Source: Ancylobacter novellus (GTDB taxonomy: Bacteria > Pseudomonadota > Alphaproteobacteria > Rhizobiales > Xanthobacteraceae). From it: a stretch of DNA of 64,000 nucleotides. Both the position numbers and the translations under genes were made by a program. The stretch covers positions 25,462 through 89,461 of the forward strand of contig QFQD01000008.1 in assembly GCA_003241485.1 (NCBI GenBank), read 5' to 3'. The notes below the pieces were generated by a model that was given only the letters and a program-made list of their open reading frames with translations, was not told the origin of the DNA and ran no database searches. Shown piece by piece: positions 16,868 to 24,612 of this stretch. Numbering within the stretch: position 1 is the first letter of the stretch; every line of letters begins with the position of its first letter.

Positions 16868-17980
16868 TCACTTGCCGGAGAGGTCGATATAGTCCGGCTT
16901 CTGGTCGAAGGGGATGAGGCGCACGGCCTTCGCGTCCAGATCGAGCTGCTTGAAGTTGATCAGGCGCGGGGTCGGGTTCGCGTAATCCCAGATCGCGTAT
17001 GTGCCGTTGGTGAGGTCGGAAACCGAGCTCCATTCGGTGGTTTCAAAACCGGAGACGCCGCCGCCAGCTGCTGAATCGGCGCTGGTGGCGATGGCGCCGG
17101 GCGGAATGTCGAAATTGTTGAGGATGTGCCGCGCCGCCTTCATCGCGTCGGGGCCGGTCGCCAGTTCCGGCAGGTTCTGGACGAAGGTGAAGGCGCGCAC
17201 GAAGCGCGAGGGCGAGAGGAAGTCACCCGGCAGGCCGTGCAGCCCGGCGCCGGAGCTCGGCGGGGCAATGGTGAGGTCGCCGATCTTGCGCGGCGCCGGC
17301 TCGTTCGGCGACAGGTTGCCATAGAGGCCGAGATGCGCGAGATGCCACGGGAAGGCCGGGGCATTGGTCATGATGCCGGTCGGGTTGTCGTAGATGTTGA
17401 GCGTGCCGCCGACATATTCGACCACGATGCTCTTGCCACTGGCGTCATGCAGCGTGACGTGCACCGGCACCGCGCTCTTGAACACCACTTGCGGGGCGTT
17501 CGACACCTTGATCTTCGGCAGCGCCGCCTTCACCTCGTCCACCGTGGCGAAATTGGTGAGCATCCAGGTGAGCATCTCGAACGAGGCGATCGAGTTCTTC
17601 GCCTCGCCGGGGCCGACATCCTGAAAGCGTGCGAGGCCGGGGAAGAACAGCAGGCCGCCTGCGAGGCCCTTCTCGTTCAAGCCGTCGACGAGGATCTCGA
17701 GGCCCAGCCCATTGGCACCCATCGCGGCATATTTGCCCTTCCACTCAAGGCCGGTGCCGGCCGAGCCGTCGGGTCCGGTGCCCTTGATCGCCAGGTTGCG
17801 TGGGAAAACGATCAGCTGCGACTGCAGCGGCAGGGCGAATTCAAGCGTGCGGCCATAAACCCTCGCACCGTCCTTCGCCTTCAGCAGGAAAGAGGTGCAG
17901 GCATTGGCGGCTACGGGCATGCCGGCCATCGCCAGTGCGGCGGCGGCGGCGACAGACTTGCGGACAATTGTTCTCAGCAT
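16868..17980 (-). CDS. Exported Ntn-hydrolase, choloylglycine/penicillin V acylase family
   Basis: A 370-residue linear amide C-N hydrolase. The signal peptide 'KSVAAAAALAMAGMPVAANA' ends immediately before Cys28 ('ACTSFLLKA'). That cysteine would become the N-terminal nucleophile on cleavage, so secretion and activation are coupled. The family's 'GRTLEFALPL', 'GLNEKGLAGGLLFFP', 'VEYVGGTLNIYDNPTGIMTNAPAFPWHL' and 'TEWSSVSDLTNGTYAIWDY' segments are present. Gram-negative relatives act on N-acyl homoserine lactones or penicillin V in the periplasm; bile salts are unlikely here. Confidence 0.92.
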   Translation of the reverse strand: MLRTIVRKSVAAAAALAMAGMPVAANACTSFLLKAKDGARVYGRTLEFALPLQSQLIVFPRNLAIKGTGPDGSAGTGLEWKGKYAAMGANGLGLEILVDGLNEKGLAGGLLFFPGLARFQDVGPGEAKNSIASFEMLTWMLTNFATVDEVKAALPKIKVSNAPQVVFKSAVPVHVTLHDASGKSIVVEYVGGTLNIYDNPTGIMTNAPAFPWHLAHLGLYGNLSPNEPAPRKIGDLTIAPPSSGAGLHGLPGDFLSPSRFVRAFTFVQNLPELATGPDAMKAARHILNNFDIPPGAIATSADSAAGGGVSGFETTEWSSVSDLTNGTYAIWDYANPTPRLINFKQLDLDAKAVRLIPFDQKPDYIDLSGK

Positions 17981-18080
17981 ATTGAAAATCCTCCCGCGCC
18001 GGCTGACGGCGCGGAAGGATCATGCAGGCAAAGTTCCTGTCGGTCGATGCTCTCCGCGTGGAGGGTCTCAGCCTTGGCTG

Positions 18081-19082
18081 TCAGACGCGTCCCTGCTGGA
18101 TGGCGCTGAGCTTCCAGTCGCCACCGCGCTCGCGGGTGAAGGTCCAGAACTCGACGGCCTGAACCGGGCGGTCCGGGTCGCCCTGCACAAGCCGGCCAGT
18201 GGCGCGCTCGAAGACCGCGTCCTTCAGCTCGTAGCGCATGGCGACGGTGGCGAAGTCGCGGTTGTCCTCGCTCCACGCTTCCGACAGGTCACCCTGCAGC
18301 AGCTTCACGTCGGTGAGGCGGTTCTCAAGGCCGTCGCGGGCGAGGTCGTCCAGTTCCTCGCCGAGATAGCCGAGCATTTCCGGCGTGGTGAGGCTGGCAA
18401 GCGTGGCACGGTCGCTGCGCCCATAGGCTCCCTGAACCTCCGCCAGCGTGCGCTCGAACGTGTCGAAATCACCCGCTGCGAGCTGCAGCGGCTTTCCGCG
18501 CGGGCCGCCGCCGAAGCCGAAGCGGGCGGGCCCCGCACCGCTACCGGACGCCGGCGCCGGCGTGTCCTCAAGCCCGTTGCGCTGCAGCGGGGAGGGGCCA
18601 TTGGCGCCGGGGGTCGGGCCGCCGGCATAGGAAGGCTGGTTGCGGCTGCGCATCCAGCCCATGACCAGACGGACGACGAGGAAGATCAGCCCGACCTGCA
18701 GCAGCAGGCCGAGAATGCCGGAAAGGCTGCCGAGGCCGGAGAAGAAGCCGGAGCCCATCAGCAGGCCGAAAATGCCGGCGCCGAGCAGGCCGCCCGTCAG
18801 CCCGCCCATGAAGCCGCCACGGTTGAAGAAGCCGCCCGGCGCGCGGGGCGCGGTCGTGCCCATCTGGCTCTGCGGGGTGGCGGAGCGCTGCATCGGCGTG
18901 GCCGCCGGGGCGGTGGGCGTGGGGGCGGGGGTCGACCAGGTCCGTGTGCCGCGGCTGCCGAAGCTCATGCTGCGGCCGGCGCGCGCCTCCGCGAAGTCGG
19001 TGGCGACGAGCACGCCAGCGGCGATGAACAGGGCCGCCAGTGCGGCGCGCACGGCGGCGGTGCGGAAGCGAAGCGTCGTCAA
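18081..19082 (-). CDS. Tim44-like domain membrane protein
   Basis: A 333-residue protein. It has an N-terminal signal or anchor ('AALAALFIAAGVLVATDFAEARA'), a Pro/Thr-rich linker, a glycine-rich membrane segment ('GGLTGGLLGAGIFGLLMGSG') and a second helix 'LLLQVGLIFLVVRLVMGW'. The C-terminal Tim44-like domain is at about 215-333 ('FERTLAEVQGAYGRSDRATLASL', 'AVEFWTFTRERGGDWKLSAIQQ'). The bacterial role is unsettled. The only good start is a TTG at 19082. Confidence 0.88.
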   Translation of the reverse strand: MTTLRFRTAAVRAALAALFIAAGVLVATDFAEARAGRSMSFGSRGTRTWSTPAPTPTAPAATPMQRSATPQSQMGTTAPRAPGGFFNRGGFMGGLTGGLLGAGIFGLLMGSGFFSGLGSLSGILGLLLQVGLIFLVVRLVMGWMRSRNQPSYAGGPTPGANGPSPLQRNGLEDTPAPASGSGAGPARFGFGGGPRGKPLQLAAGDFDTFERTLAEVQGAYGRSDRATLASLTTPEMLGYLGEELDDLARDGLENRLTDVKLLQGDLSEAWSEDNRDFATVAMRYELKDAVFERATGRLVQGDPDRPVQAVEFWTFTRERGGDWKLSAIQQGRV

Positions 19083-19313
19083 GGGGCAGGCCTTTCTCGG
19101 TCCATGATCGAAATCGCGGCAACTGCCGCAACGTCACATATGGGGATGCCCGCGCGCTTTGTCATCGGGCGAGGGCGTGGAGAGGGCTGCGACGTTATTG
19201 CCGAGCGCGCGGTTTTCCTTGTCGGGCAAGGTCGCGCGCCGCCACACATTCGCGTGAGGCGCGAGCGCGCGCCCCAACGGGAGAGGCTTCGTGCCGAAAC
19301 GGTGAAGCCTGGA

Positions 19314-19481
19314 TCAGAAGCCGAGAGTGGATTCGAGCGCGGCGATGGAGCCGACCGGCGCCGAGACGACCACTACCTTCTTGTCACCGGCGAGGGCGGC
19401 GGGCTGGCTGGCCAGAAGCGGCTTGGATTGGCGGATATTCGCGGGGGTCTGAACCTCAGCATGGTTCACGACGGGGGGCAT
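19314..19481 (-). CDS. Small hypothetical protein, 55 residues
   Basis: No family is recognised. The ATG at 19481 has a strong AGGAAGGA ribosome site 7-8 nt upstream, which is the main support. The product begins 'MPPVVNHAEVQTPANIRQS' and ends 'VVSAPVGSIAALESTLGF'. It has no signal peptide or cysteine. It sits alone between the Tim44-like gene and ppc. Confidence 0.4.
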   Translation of the reverse strand: MPPVVNHAEVQTPANIRQSKPLLASQPAALAGDKKVVVVSAPVGSIAALESTLGF

Positions 19482-19851
19482 GACGGCGTCCTTCCTGATA
19501 CGCATACGCGGCTACATATTCGTCCGGCAAAGCCGGCATTTCCTTCATGTGGGAGGCGCTGTTTCCGGCGTCACCCATTCTACCACTGCGGTTATGAACG
19601 ATTCTCCATGAACCCTTCCTGATCCGCGCATTCATATTGGCGGCCATTTGGTTCACAATCGGGGCGGAACCGCGGCAAACCGAAACTATCCGAAAGCTGT
19701 TGCGCATCTGCCGCAGCGACACCCGGCTACCGTTCCGGTTTTTCCCACAGGAACGGGGGCCCGATGCCTGCGACATCCGCGTCCGTCCTCTAGGCTGTCA
19801 CGAGCGGCATGCTAATTGCTAAGTTCGTTGTACGCCTAAAGGAGCATCGCC
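19482..19851. other. Upstream region of ppc
   Basis: This 370-bp stretch has no supported gene; a 106-codon minus-strand ORF here (19456-19776) resembles nothing and overlaps the better small ORF. A short CCGGC-AAA-GCCGG hairpin (19524-19536) is the only clear structure. The ppc ribosome site AAGGAGCATCGCC is at its end. Confidence 0.4.
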
Positions 19852-22638
19852 ATGTCCGTCGCCCTCACCATCGCCCTTTCCGATGCCGAACAGGATGTCG
19901 ATGGCGATCTCGACCTGTCGCTGCGCGAGGACATCCGCATGCTCGGCCGCGTGCTGGGCGACACGCTGCGCGACCAGGAAGGCGAGCCGATCTACGATCT
20001 TGTGGAGCGTATCCGCCGCGTCTCGACCCGCTTCCACCGCGAGGAAGACGAGGGCGCGCGCCACGAGCTTGAGGCGATGCTGAGCGAGCTTGGGGCGGAT
20101 CAGACGATCTCCATCGTGCGCGCCTTCAGCTATTTCTCGCACCTCGCCAACATCGCCGAGGACCAGAACGTCATCCGCCGCATGCGATCGGCAGCGGCGA
20201 GCGGTCGCCCGCCCGGCCCGGGCACGGTGGCAAACGCGCTGGAGCGCGCCCGCGAGGCGGGCATTTCCACCACCGAGCTGCGCAAGTTCTTCGCCACCGC
20301 GCATGCGAGCCCGGTGCTGACCGCGCACCCGACCGAAGTGCGCCGCCGTTCCACCCTGACCCACGAAATGCGGATCGCCGAACTGCTGGCCGATCGCGCG
20401 CGGCTGGACCCGACGCCGGAGGAGCACGAGCAGGCCGAGGAAGAGCTGCGCCGGCGCGTGCTGACGCTCTGGCAGACCAACCTGCTGCGCAAGACCAAGC
20501 TGACCGTGCTCGACGAGGTGGCGAACGGCCTCGCCTATTACGACTACACCTTCCTGCGGCAGCTGCCGAAGCTCTATGCCGCGCTGGAGGACCGACTGGC
20601 TGCCATCGACGGTGAGGCGGGAGACGAGCTGGCCTCCTTCCTGCGCATTGGCAGCTGGATCGGCGGCGACCGCGACGGCAACCCGTTCGTCACCGCCCAT
20701 GTCACCCGCGAGACCATGCGCATGCAGAGCGCACTGGCGGTGAAGTTCTATCTCGACGAGCTGGACGCGCTCGGCGGCGAGCTGTCGATCAGCACCATCC
20801 GCGTGAAGGTGTCGGACGACTTGCTGTCGCTGGTGGATTCCTCCTCCGACCTGTCGCCGCACCGGCGCAACGAGCCCTACCGCCTCGCCGCCACCGCCAT
20901 TGCCGACCGGCTACGCGCCACCGCCTTCCGGCTGGAAGTCGCCGAACTGGTCGGCCTCACCGTGAAGCCCGCCGCGAAGGCCTATGGTTCGGCGGCGGAG
21001 CTGCGCGCGGATCTCGACGTGATCGACGCGTCGCTGAAGGCGCACAAGTCCGCCGCCATCGCCCGCGGTAAGCTGCGCGATCTGCGCCGGGCAGTGGATG
21101 CCTTCGGCTTCCATCTCGCCATTCTCGACTCGCGGCAGAATTCGGATGTGCACGAGCGCTGCGTCGCCGAGCTGTTCGAGGTCGCCGCCCCGGGCACCAA
21201 TTACAAGGCGCTGCCGGAAGGCACGCGCGTGGCGCTGCTGCTGCGCGAGCTGACCACGGCGCGCCCGCTCACGTCGCCTTTCGCCGCCTATTCCGAGGAG
21301 ACGGTCGGCGAGATGGACATGCTGCGCACCTGCGCGCGCATCCACGAGATCTACGGCCCCGAGGCGATCCAGACCTGCATCATCTCCAAGGCCGAGGGCG
21401 TCTCGGACATGCTGGAGCTGGCGCTGCTGCTGAAGGAAGTGGGCCTTGTCGACCCTGCGGGTTCGTCGGCGGTCAACATCGTGCCGCTGTTCGAGACCAT
21501 CGAGGACCTGCGCAACGCCGCCAAGGTGATGGAGCAGATGTTCCGCCTGCCGGAATACCGCAAGCTGGTGGACAGCCGCGGCGGCATGCAGGAGGTGATG
21601 CTTGGCTATTCCGACAGCAACAAGGATGGCGGCTTCGTCACATCGGGCTGGGAACTCTACAAGGCCGAGATCGAGCTGATCGAAGTGTTCAAGCGCCATG
21701 GCGTGCGGCTGCGGCTGTTCCACGGCCGCGGCGGTTCGGTCGGCCGTGGCGGTGGGCCGAGCTATGATGCCATCCTCGCCCAGCCGGGTGGGGCGGTGCA
21801 GGGCGCCATCCGCATCACCGAGCAGGGCGAGATCATCTCGTCCAAGTACTCCAACCCGGCGGTCGGGCGCGGCAATCTCGAAATCCTCGCCGCCGCCACC
21901 ATGGAGGCGACGCTGCTCTCGGGCGATGCCAAGGCGCCGCGCGAGGAATACCTCACCGTGATGGAGGAACTCTCCGACGCCGCCTTCAGCGCCTATCGCG
22001 CGCTGGTCTACGAGACCCCGCGTTTCGAGGACTATTTCTGGGAATCCACCGTCATCAACGAGATCGCCACGCTGAACATCGGTTCGCGCCCGGCGTCCCG
22101 CAAGAAGACGCGGCGGATCGAGGATCTGCGTGCCATCCCCTGGGTGTTCTCCTGGGCGCAGTGCCGGCTCATGCTGCCGGGCTGGTACGGCTTCGGCACG
22201 GCGGTGAAGTCCTGGCTGGAGCGCAACCCGGACGGCCTGCCGCTCTTGCAGGAGATGTATCGCGAGTGGCCGTTCTTCCGCACCCAGCTGTCCAATATGG
22301 ACATGGTGCTCTCCAAGAGCTCCATCGCCATCGCCTCGCGCTATGCCAAGCTGGTGGAGGATGTGGAGCTGCGCGAGAGCATTTTCGGGCGCATCCGGGC
22401 CGAGCATCAGGAGGCGATCGACTCGCTGCTGGCGATTTCCCAGCAGCCCAAGCTGCTCGGCTCCAACCCGCTGCTCGACCGCTCGATCCGCGCGCGCTTC
22501 CCCTATATCGACCCGCTGAACCATGTTCAGGTCGGGTTGCTGCGCGCCTATCGCAGCAACGACACCGACGAGAAGGTGCTGCAGGGCATCCAGCTGACCA
22601 TCAACGGCATCTCGGCGGGGCTTCGCAACTCGGGGTGA
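19852..22638 (+). CDS. ppc: Phosphoenolpyruvate carboxylase
   Basis: Anaplerotic enzyme: PEP + HCO3- gives oxaloacetate + phosphate. At 928 residues it is full length. The catalytic His159 lies in 'LTAHPTEVRRRS'. The second active-site block 'VMLGYSDSNKDGGF' is near 583-596, and the glycine loop 'FHGRGGSVGRGGGPSYDAILAQPGG' near 623-647. The C-terminus 'QLTINGISAGLRNSG' is the conserved allosteric Asn/Gly end. The ATG at 19852 follows AAGGAGCATCGCC. Aspartate or malate inhibition is expected from the family. Confidence 0.98.
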   Translation: MSVALTIALSDAEQDVDGDLDLSLREDIRMLGRVLGDTLRDQEGEPIYDLVERIRRVSTRFHREEDEGARHELEAMLSELGADQTISIVRAFSYFSHLANIAEDQNVIRRMRSAAASGRPPGPGTVANALERAREAGISTTELRKFFATAHASPVLTAHPTEVRRRSTLTHEMRIAELLADRARLDPTPEEHEQAEEELRRRVLTLWQTNLLRKTKLTVLDEVANGLAYYDYTFLRQLPKLYAALEDRLAAIDGEAGDELASFLRIGSWIGGDRDGNPFVTAHVTRETMRMQSALAVKFYLDELDALGGELSISTIRVKVSDDLLSLVDSSSDLSPHRRNEPYRLAATAIADRLRATAFRLEVAELVGLTVKPAAKAYGSAAELRADLDVIDASLKAHKSAAIARGKLRDLRRAVDAFGFHLAILDSRQNSDVHERCVAELFEVAAPGTNYKALPEGTRVALLLRELTTARPLTSPFAAYSEETVGEMDMLRTCARIHEIYGPEAIQTCIISKAEGVSDMLELALLLKEVGLVDPAGSSAVNIVPLFETIEDLRNAAKVMEQMFRLPEYRKLVDSRGGMQEVMLGYSDSNKDGGFVTSGWELYKAEIELIEVFKRHGVRLRLFHGRGGSVGRGGGPSYDAILAQPGGAVQGAIRITEQGEIISSKYSNPAVGRGNLEILAAATMEATLLSGDAKAPREEYLTVMEELSDAAFSAYRALVYETPRFEDYFWESTVINEIATLNIGSRPASRKKTRRIEDLRAIPWVFSWAQCRLMLPGWYGFGTAVKSWLERNPDGLPLLQEMYREWPFFRTQLSNMDMVLSKSSIAIASRYAKLVEDVELRESIFGRIRAEHQEAIDSLLAISQQPKLLGSNPLLDRSIRARFPYIDPLNHVQVGLLRAYRSNDTDEKVLQGIQLTINGISAGLRNSG

Positions 22639-22710
22639 GGATGGCACTCTGGCGCTTCCGCCCCGAAGCGCTGTCCGCAGCGTCCCGGGGCTTTTACGCC
22701 GGAGTCCATC

Positions 22711-23004
22711 ATGGCATTCGCCTGCACCTCGCCCGCCCGCCCGACGCTCCTTGCCGATGATGCGCGGGTGCGCATCACGCGCTGGGATTTCGAGCCCGGC
22801 GCGACCACCGGCTGGCATGAGCACGCCATGAACTACGCCATCGTCTTCGTGACGGACGGGCTCATGTCGATCGACGTCGATGGCGTCGTCACCGAAGTGA
22901 GCATGCGTGCGGGCGAGGCCTATTCGCGCCCCGCCGGCATTCGCCACGACGTGAAGAATGCCGGCACGGCACCGATGAGCTTCGTCGAAGTGGAGATGAA
23001 ATAA
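22711..23004 (+). CDS. Small cupin-domain protein
   Basis: A 97-residue cupin with metal-site residues in 'GWHEHAMNYAIVFVTDG' and a second motif 'RPAGIRHDVKNAGTAPMSFVEVEMK'. The function is unknown; such stand-alone cupins are often sugar- or metabolite-binding or small dioxygenase-like proteins. GGAGTCCATC precedes the ATG. It lies 72 bp after ppc on the same strand and converges on the BKACE-like gene. Confidence 0.85.
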   Translation: MAFACTSPARPTLLADDARVRITRWDFEPGATTGWHEHAMNYAIVFVTDGLMSIDVDGVVTEVSMRAGEAYSRPAGIRHDVKNAGTAPMSFVEVEMK

Positions 23005-23037
23005 GGAACGCGCGGGACGCGAGGCAGCTTCGCCGGT

Positions 23038-23778
23038 TTACGCCGGCACCGGGTTCGGCGGCGTCCGTGCGATTTCCAGGGCCGCCTTTATGAGCGCGGC
23101 ATTGTCTGTCGCCTCCTCGCCCGAGGGCAGAAACTTGCCGTCCTCCAGCCCGATGCGGCTGTCGAGGCCGCGCAGCAGCGCATCGCGATAGAGCGGCCAT
23201 TTGCTGGCATCGAACCCGTGCTGCAGCACCGGCACATCGAGGCTGGCGCGGGCGAGCACCTTGCGGATCGCGGCGGCGGCTTCCAGACCCTCGGTCTCGT
23301 CCTGCTCGTTGATCTCGATGAGGATGCGCAGCACCTTGCGCGCCTGCGGCAGAGCGATGAAGCGCTCGGCATCGGCGGCCGACCACAGCCCCGCCTCGAT
23401 GCCGATGCCGCGCGACAGGGCAAGCTCGATCATCTCCGGCGCATCCGGCTCGATGAGATTGACCGAGACGTAATCCGGCAGCACGTTCCAGCCCTTCACT
23501 GCGGCGAGGCGTCCGGCGGGGCCGACCGCGATGCCGGCATGGGTGGAGATGCCGACCGGCACGCCGGGAAGGCGGGCGCGGATGGCCTCAAGCGCCGCGG
23601 CGACATCGTCTGCCGCCAATGACTCGGCGCCATCGCCATTGCAGGGATGGACGTGAAGCTCGCTGGCGCCCGCCGCGACGGCGGCCGCGGCGTCAGACGC
23701 CAGCTCCGCTGGCGAGAGCGGGGTGAAGGCGTGGAATTCCTTGCCGCGGGAACCGTTCAGGCAGGCTTGCAACATCAT
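23038..23778 (-). CDS. BKACE family (DUF849) beta-keto acid cleavage enzyme-like protein
   Basis: A TIM-barrel protein of about 246 residues. The family condenses a beta-keto acid with acetyl-CoA using zinc. The zinc motif 'ELHVHPCNGDG' is present, as are 'PVGISTHAGIA', 'YVSVNLIEPDA', 'GIEAGLWSAADAERF' and 'RIGLEDGKFLPSGEEATDNAAL'. It is shorter than the typical 270-310 residues, so the substrate may differ from 3-keto-5-aminohexanoate. The start at 23778 is chosen because GGAGGAG would abut the ATG at 23784. Confidence 0.82.
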   Translation of the reverse strand: MMLQACLNGSRGKEFHAFTPLSPAELASDAAAAVAAGASELHVHPCNGDGAESLAADDVAAALEAIRARLPGVPVGISTHAGIAVGPAGRLAAVKGWNVLPDYVSVNLIEPDAPEMIELALSRGIGIEAGLWSAADAERFIALPQARKVLRILIEINEQDETEGLEAAAAIRKVLARASLDVPVLQHGFDASKWPLYRDALLRGLDSRIGLEDGKFLPSGEEATDNAALIKAALEIARTPPNPVPA

Positions 23779-23802
23779 CGGCATCTCCTCCGGATTAATC
23801 CT

Positions 23803-24312
23803 TCAACCCGCGAGGAAGCCTTTCCGTTTCAACCGCATCACCGCTCTTTCCAGCGCCTGCAGGAATTCCGAGCGGTCGCGCGGCGAAAAGGGGCGGGGAC
23901 CACGGGTGATCTCGCCGGCCTCGCGAAGATCCTGCATCAGGTTGCGGGTCGCGAGCTGCATGCCGATGGACGAAGCGGTGAAGGGCTTTCCGGTCGGCCC
24001 GATGGCCTCCGCGCCCTTGGCGACCACCCGCGCGGCGAGCGGCACGTCGGCGGTGATGACGAGGTCGCCTTCCTCTGCCCGCTCGGCGATCCAGTCATCG
24101 GCGATATCGAGGCCCGAGGGCACGATGACGCGCTCCACCTCGACATCGCGCGGCACGGCAATGAAGGAATTGGCGACGAGGAACACCTTGAGCCCGTGGC
24201 GGGCGGCGACGCGATAGGTCTCGTCCTTCACCGGGCAGGCATCGGCGTCGATATAGATGATGATGGGCTTCGACAAAGTAATACCGATGTGTTCGGCGGG
24301 ATGAACAAGCAA
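23803..24312 (-). CDS. YaiI/YqxD family (DUF188, UPF0178) protein
   Basis: A roughly 150-170-residue protein with the family opening 'IIIYIDADACPVKDETYRVAARHGL' and the 'GDLVITADVPLAARVVAKGA' segment, a NYN/PIN-like fold. Its biochemical role is unsettled. No ATG or GTG lies upstream of 'IYIDADA', so translation must start at a TTG, at either 24276 or 24312. The 24312 TTG lies directly after a terminator hairpin, which makes 24276 attractive. A 25-codon ORF with an exceptional ribosome site lies upstream on the same strand. Confidence 0.85.
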   Translation of the reverse strand: MLVHPAEHIGITLSKPIIIYIDADACPVKDETYRVAARHGLKVFLVANSFIAVPRDVEVERVIVPSGLDIADDWIAERAEEGDLVITADVPLAARVVAKGAEAIGPTGKPFTASSIGMQLATRNLMQDLREAGEITRGPRPFSPRDRSEFLQALERAVMRLKRKGFLAG

Positions 24313-24340
24313 GAAGGGCTGCCCTTTCGGACAGCCCTTC
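24304..24340 (-). terminator. Rho-independent terminator after the 25-codon ORF
   Basis: On the minus strand GAAGGGCTGTCC-GAAA-GGGCAGCCCTTC forms a 12-pair stem (one G-U) with a GAAA tetraloop, followed by TTGCTTGTT. It lies between the small ORF and the DUF188 gene, so it acts either as an end or as an attenuator. Confidence 0.75.
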
Positions 24341-24398
24341 CCATGTCAGACCGCGGTCCGGTCCGGTAACCGCCGGCTAGGCGGCGCAAAGTGTCGCA

Positions 24399-24476
24399 TC
24401 ACGCGGCACGGACCTCGCAAGAGGCGAGTGTCCAGGTCACGGATACCGACGACCGCGGATCAAGACGATCAGACAC
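24399..24476 (-). CDS. 25-residue peptide ORF, candidate leader peptide or dual-function small RNA
   Basis: GTG start at 24476, stop TGA at 24399-24401. The product is MSDRLDPRSSVSVTWTLASC followed by EVRAA. Support comes from its ribosome site: GGAGG lies 7 nt upstream, inside a 17-nt match to the anti-Shine-Dalgarno tail. The downstream 60 nt is rich in self-complementary GC runs and ends in a GNRA-capped terminator. The unit could be a leader controlling the DUF188 gene or an independent small transcript of about 180 nt. I do not recognise the peptide. Confidence 0.6.
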   Translation of the reverse strand: MSDRLDPRSSVSVTWTLASCEVRAA

Positions 24477-24492
24477 TGGATCACCTCCTTTC
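24476..24492 (-). promoter_or_regulatory. Super-extended Shine-Dalgarno sequence
   Basis: GAAAGGAGGTGATCCAG on the minus strand is perfectly complementary to 17 nt of the conserved 16S rRNA 3' end (CUGGAUCACCUCCUUUC). Usual ribosome sites pair over 4-7 nt. The spacing of GGAGG to the GTG is a good 7 nt. Confidence 0.85.
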
Positions 24493-24560
24493 AATTGTTG
24501 ACGACGACTTCAGATTAAACCGATTCGCGGATTCGTCATCCCCCCGCGGGCCCTGCGCGT

Positions 24561-24581
24561 TCACATCCGGTTACGATGTGA
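24561..24581. promoter_or_regulatory. Inverted repeat upstream of ggt, candidate operator
   Basis: TCACATC-CGGTTAC-GATGTGA has perfect 7-bp arms and a 7-bp spacer. It ends 31 bp before the gamma-glutamyltransferase start and lies upstream of the divergent 25-codon ORF. The cognate regulator is unknown. Confidence 0.45.
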
Positions 24582-24612
24582 CATCATCAGTGTGTGCGAG
24601 GGAGGACGAGGG

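Noticed and set aside
19456..19776. 106-codon minus-strand ORF upstream of ppc
   Set aside because: No recognisable domain, and it overlaps a smaller ORF with a far better ribosome site.
24476..24492. Plus-strand sequence identical to the 3' end of 16S rRNA, possibly an rRNA fragment
   Set aside because: The upstream bases do not match helix 45 or any other part of 16S. Only the 17-nt tail matches, which is better explained as a ribosome-binding site on the opposite strand.
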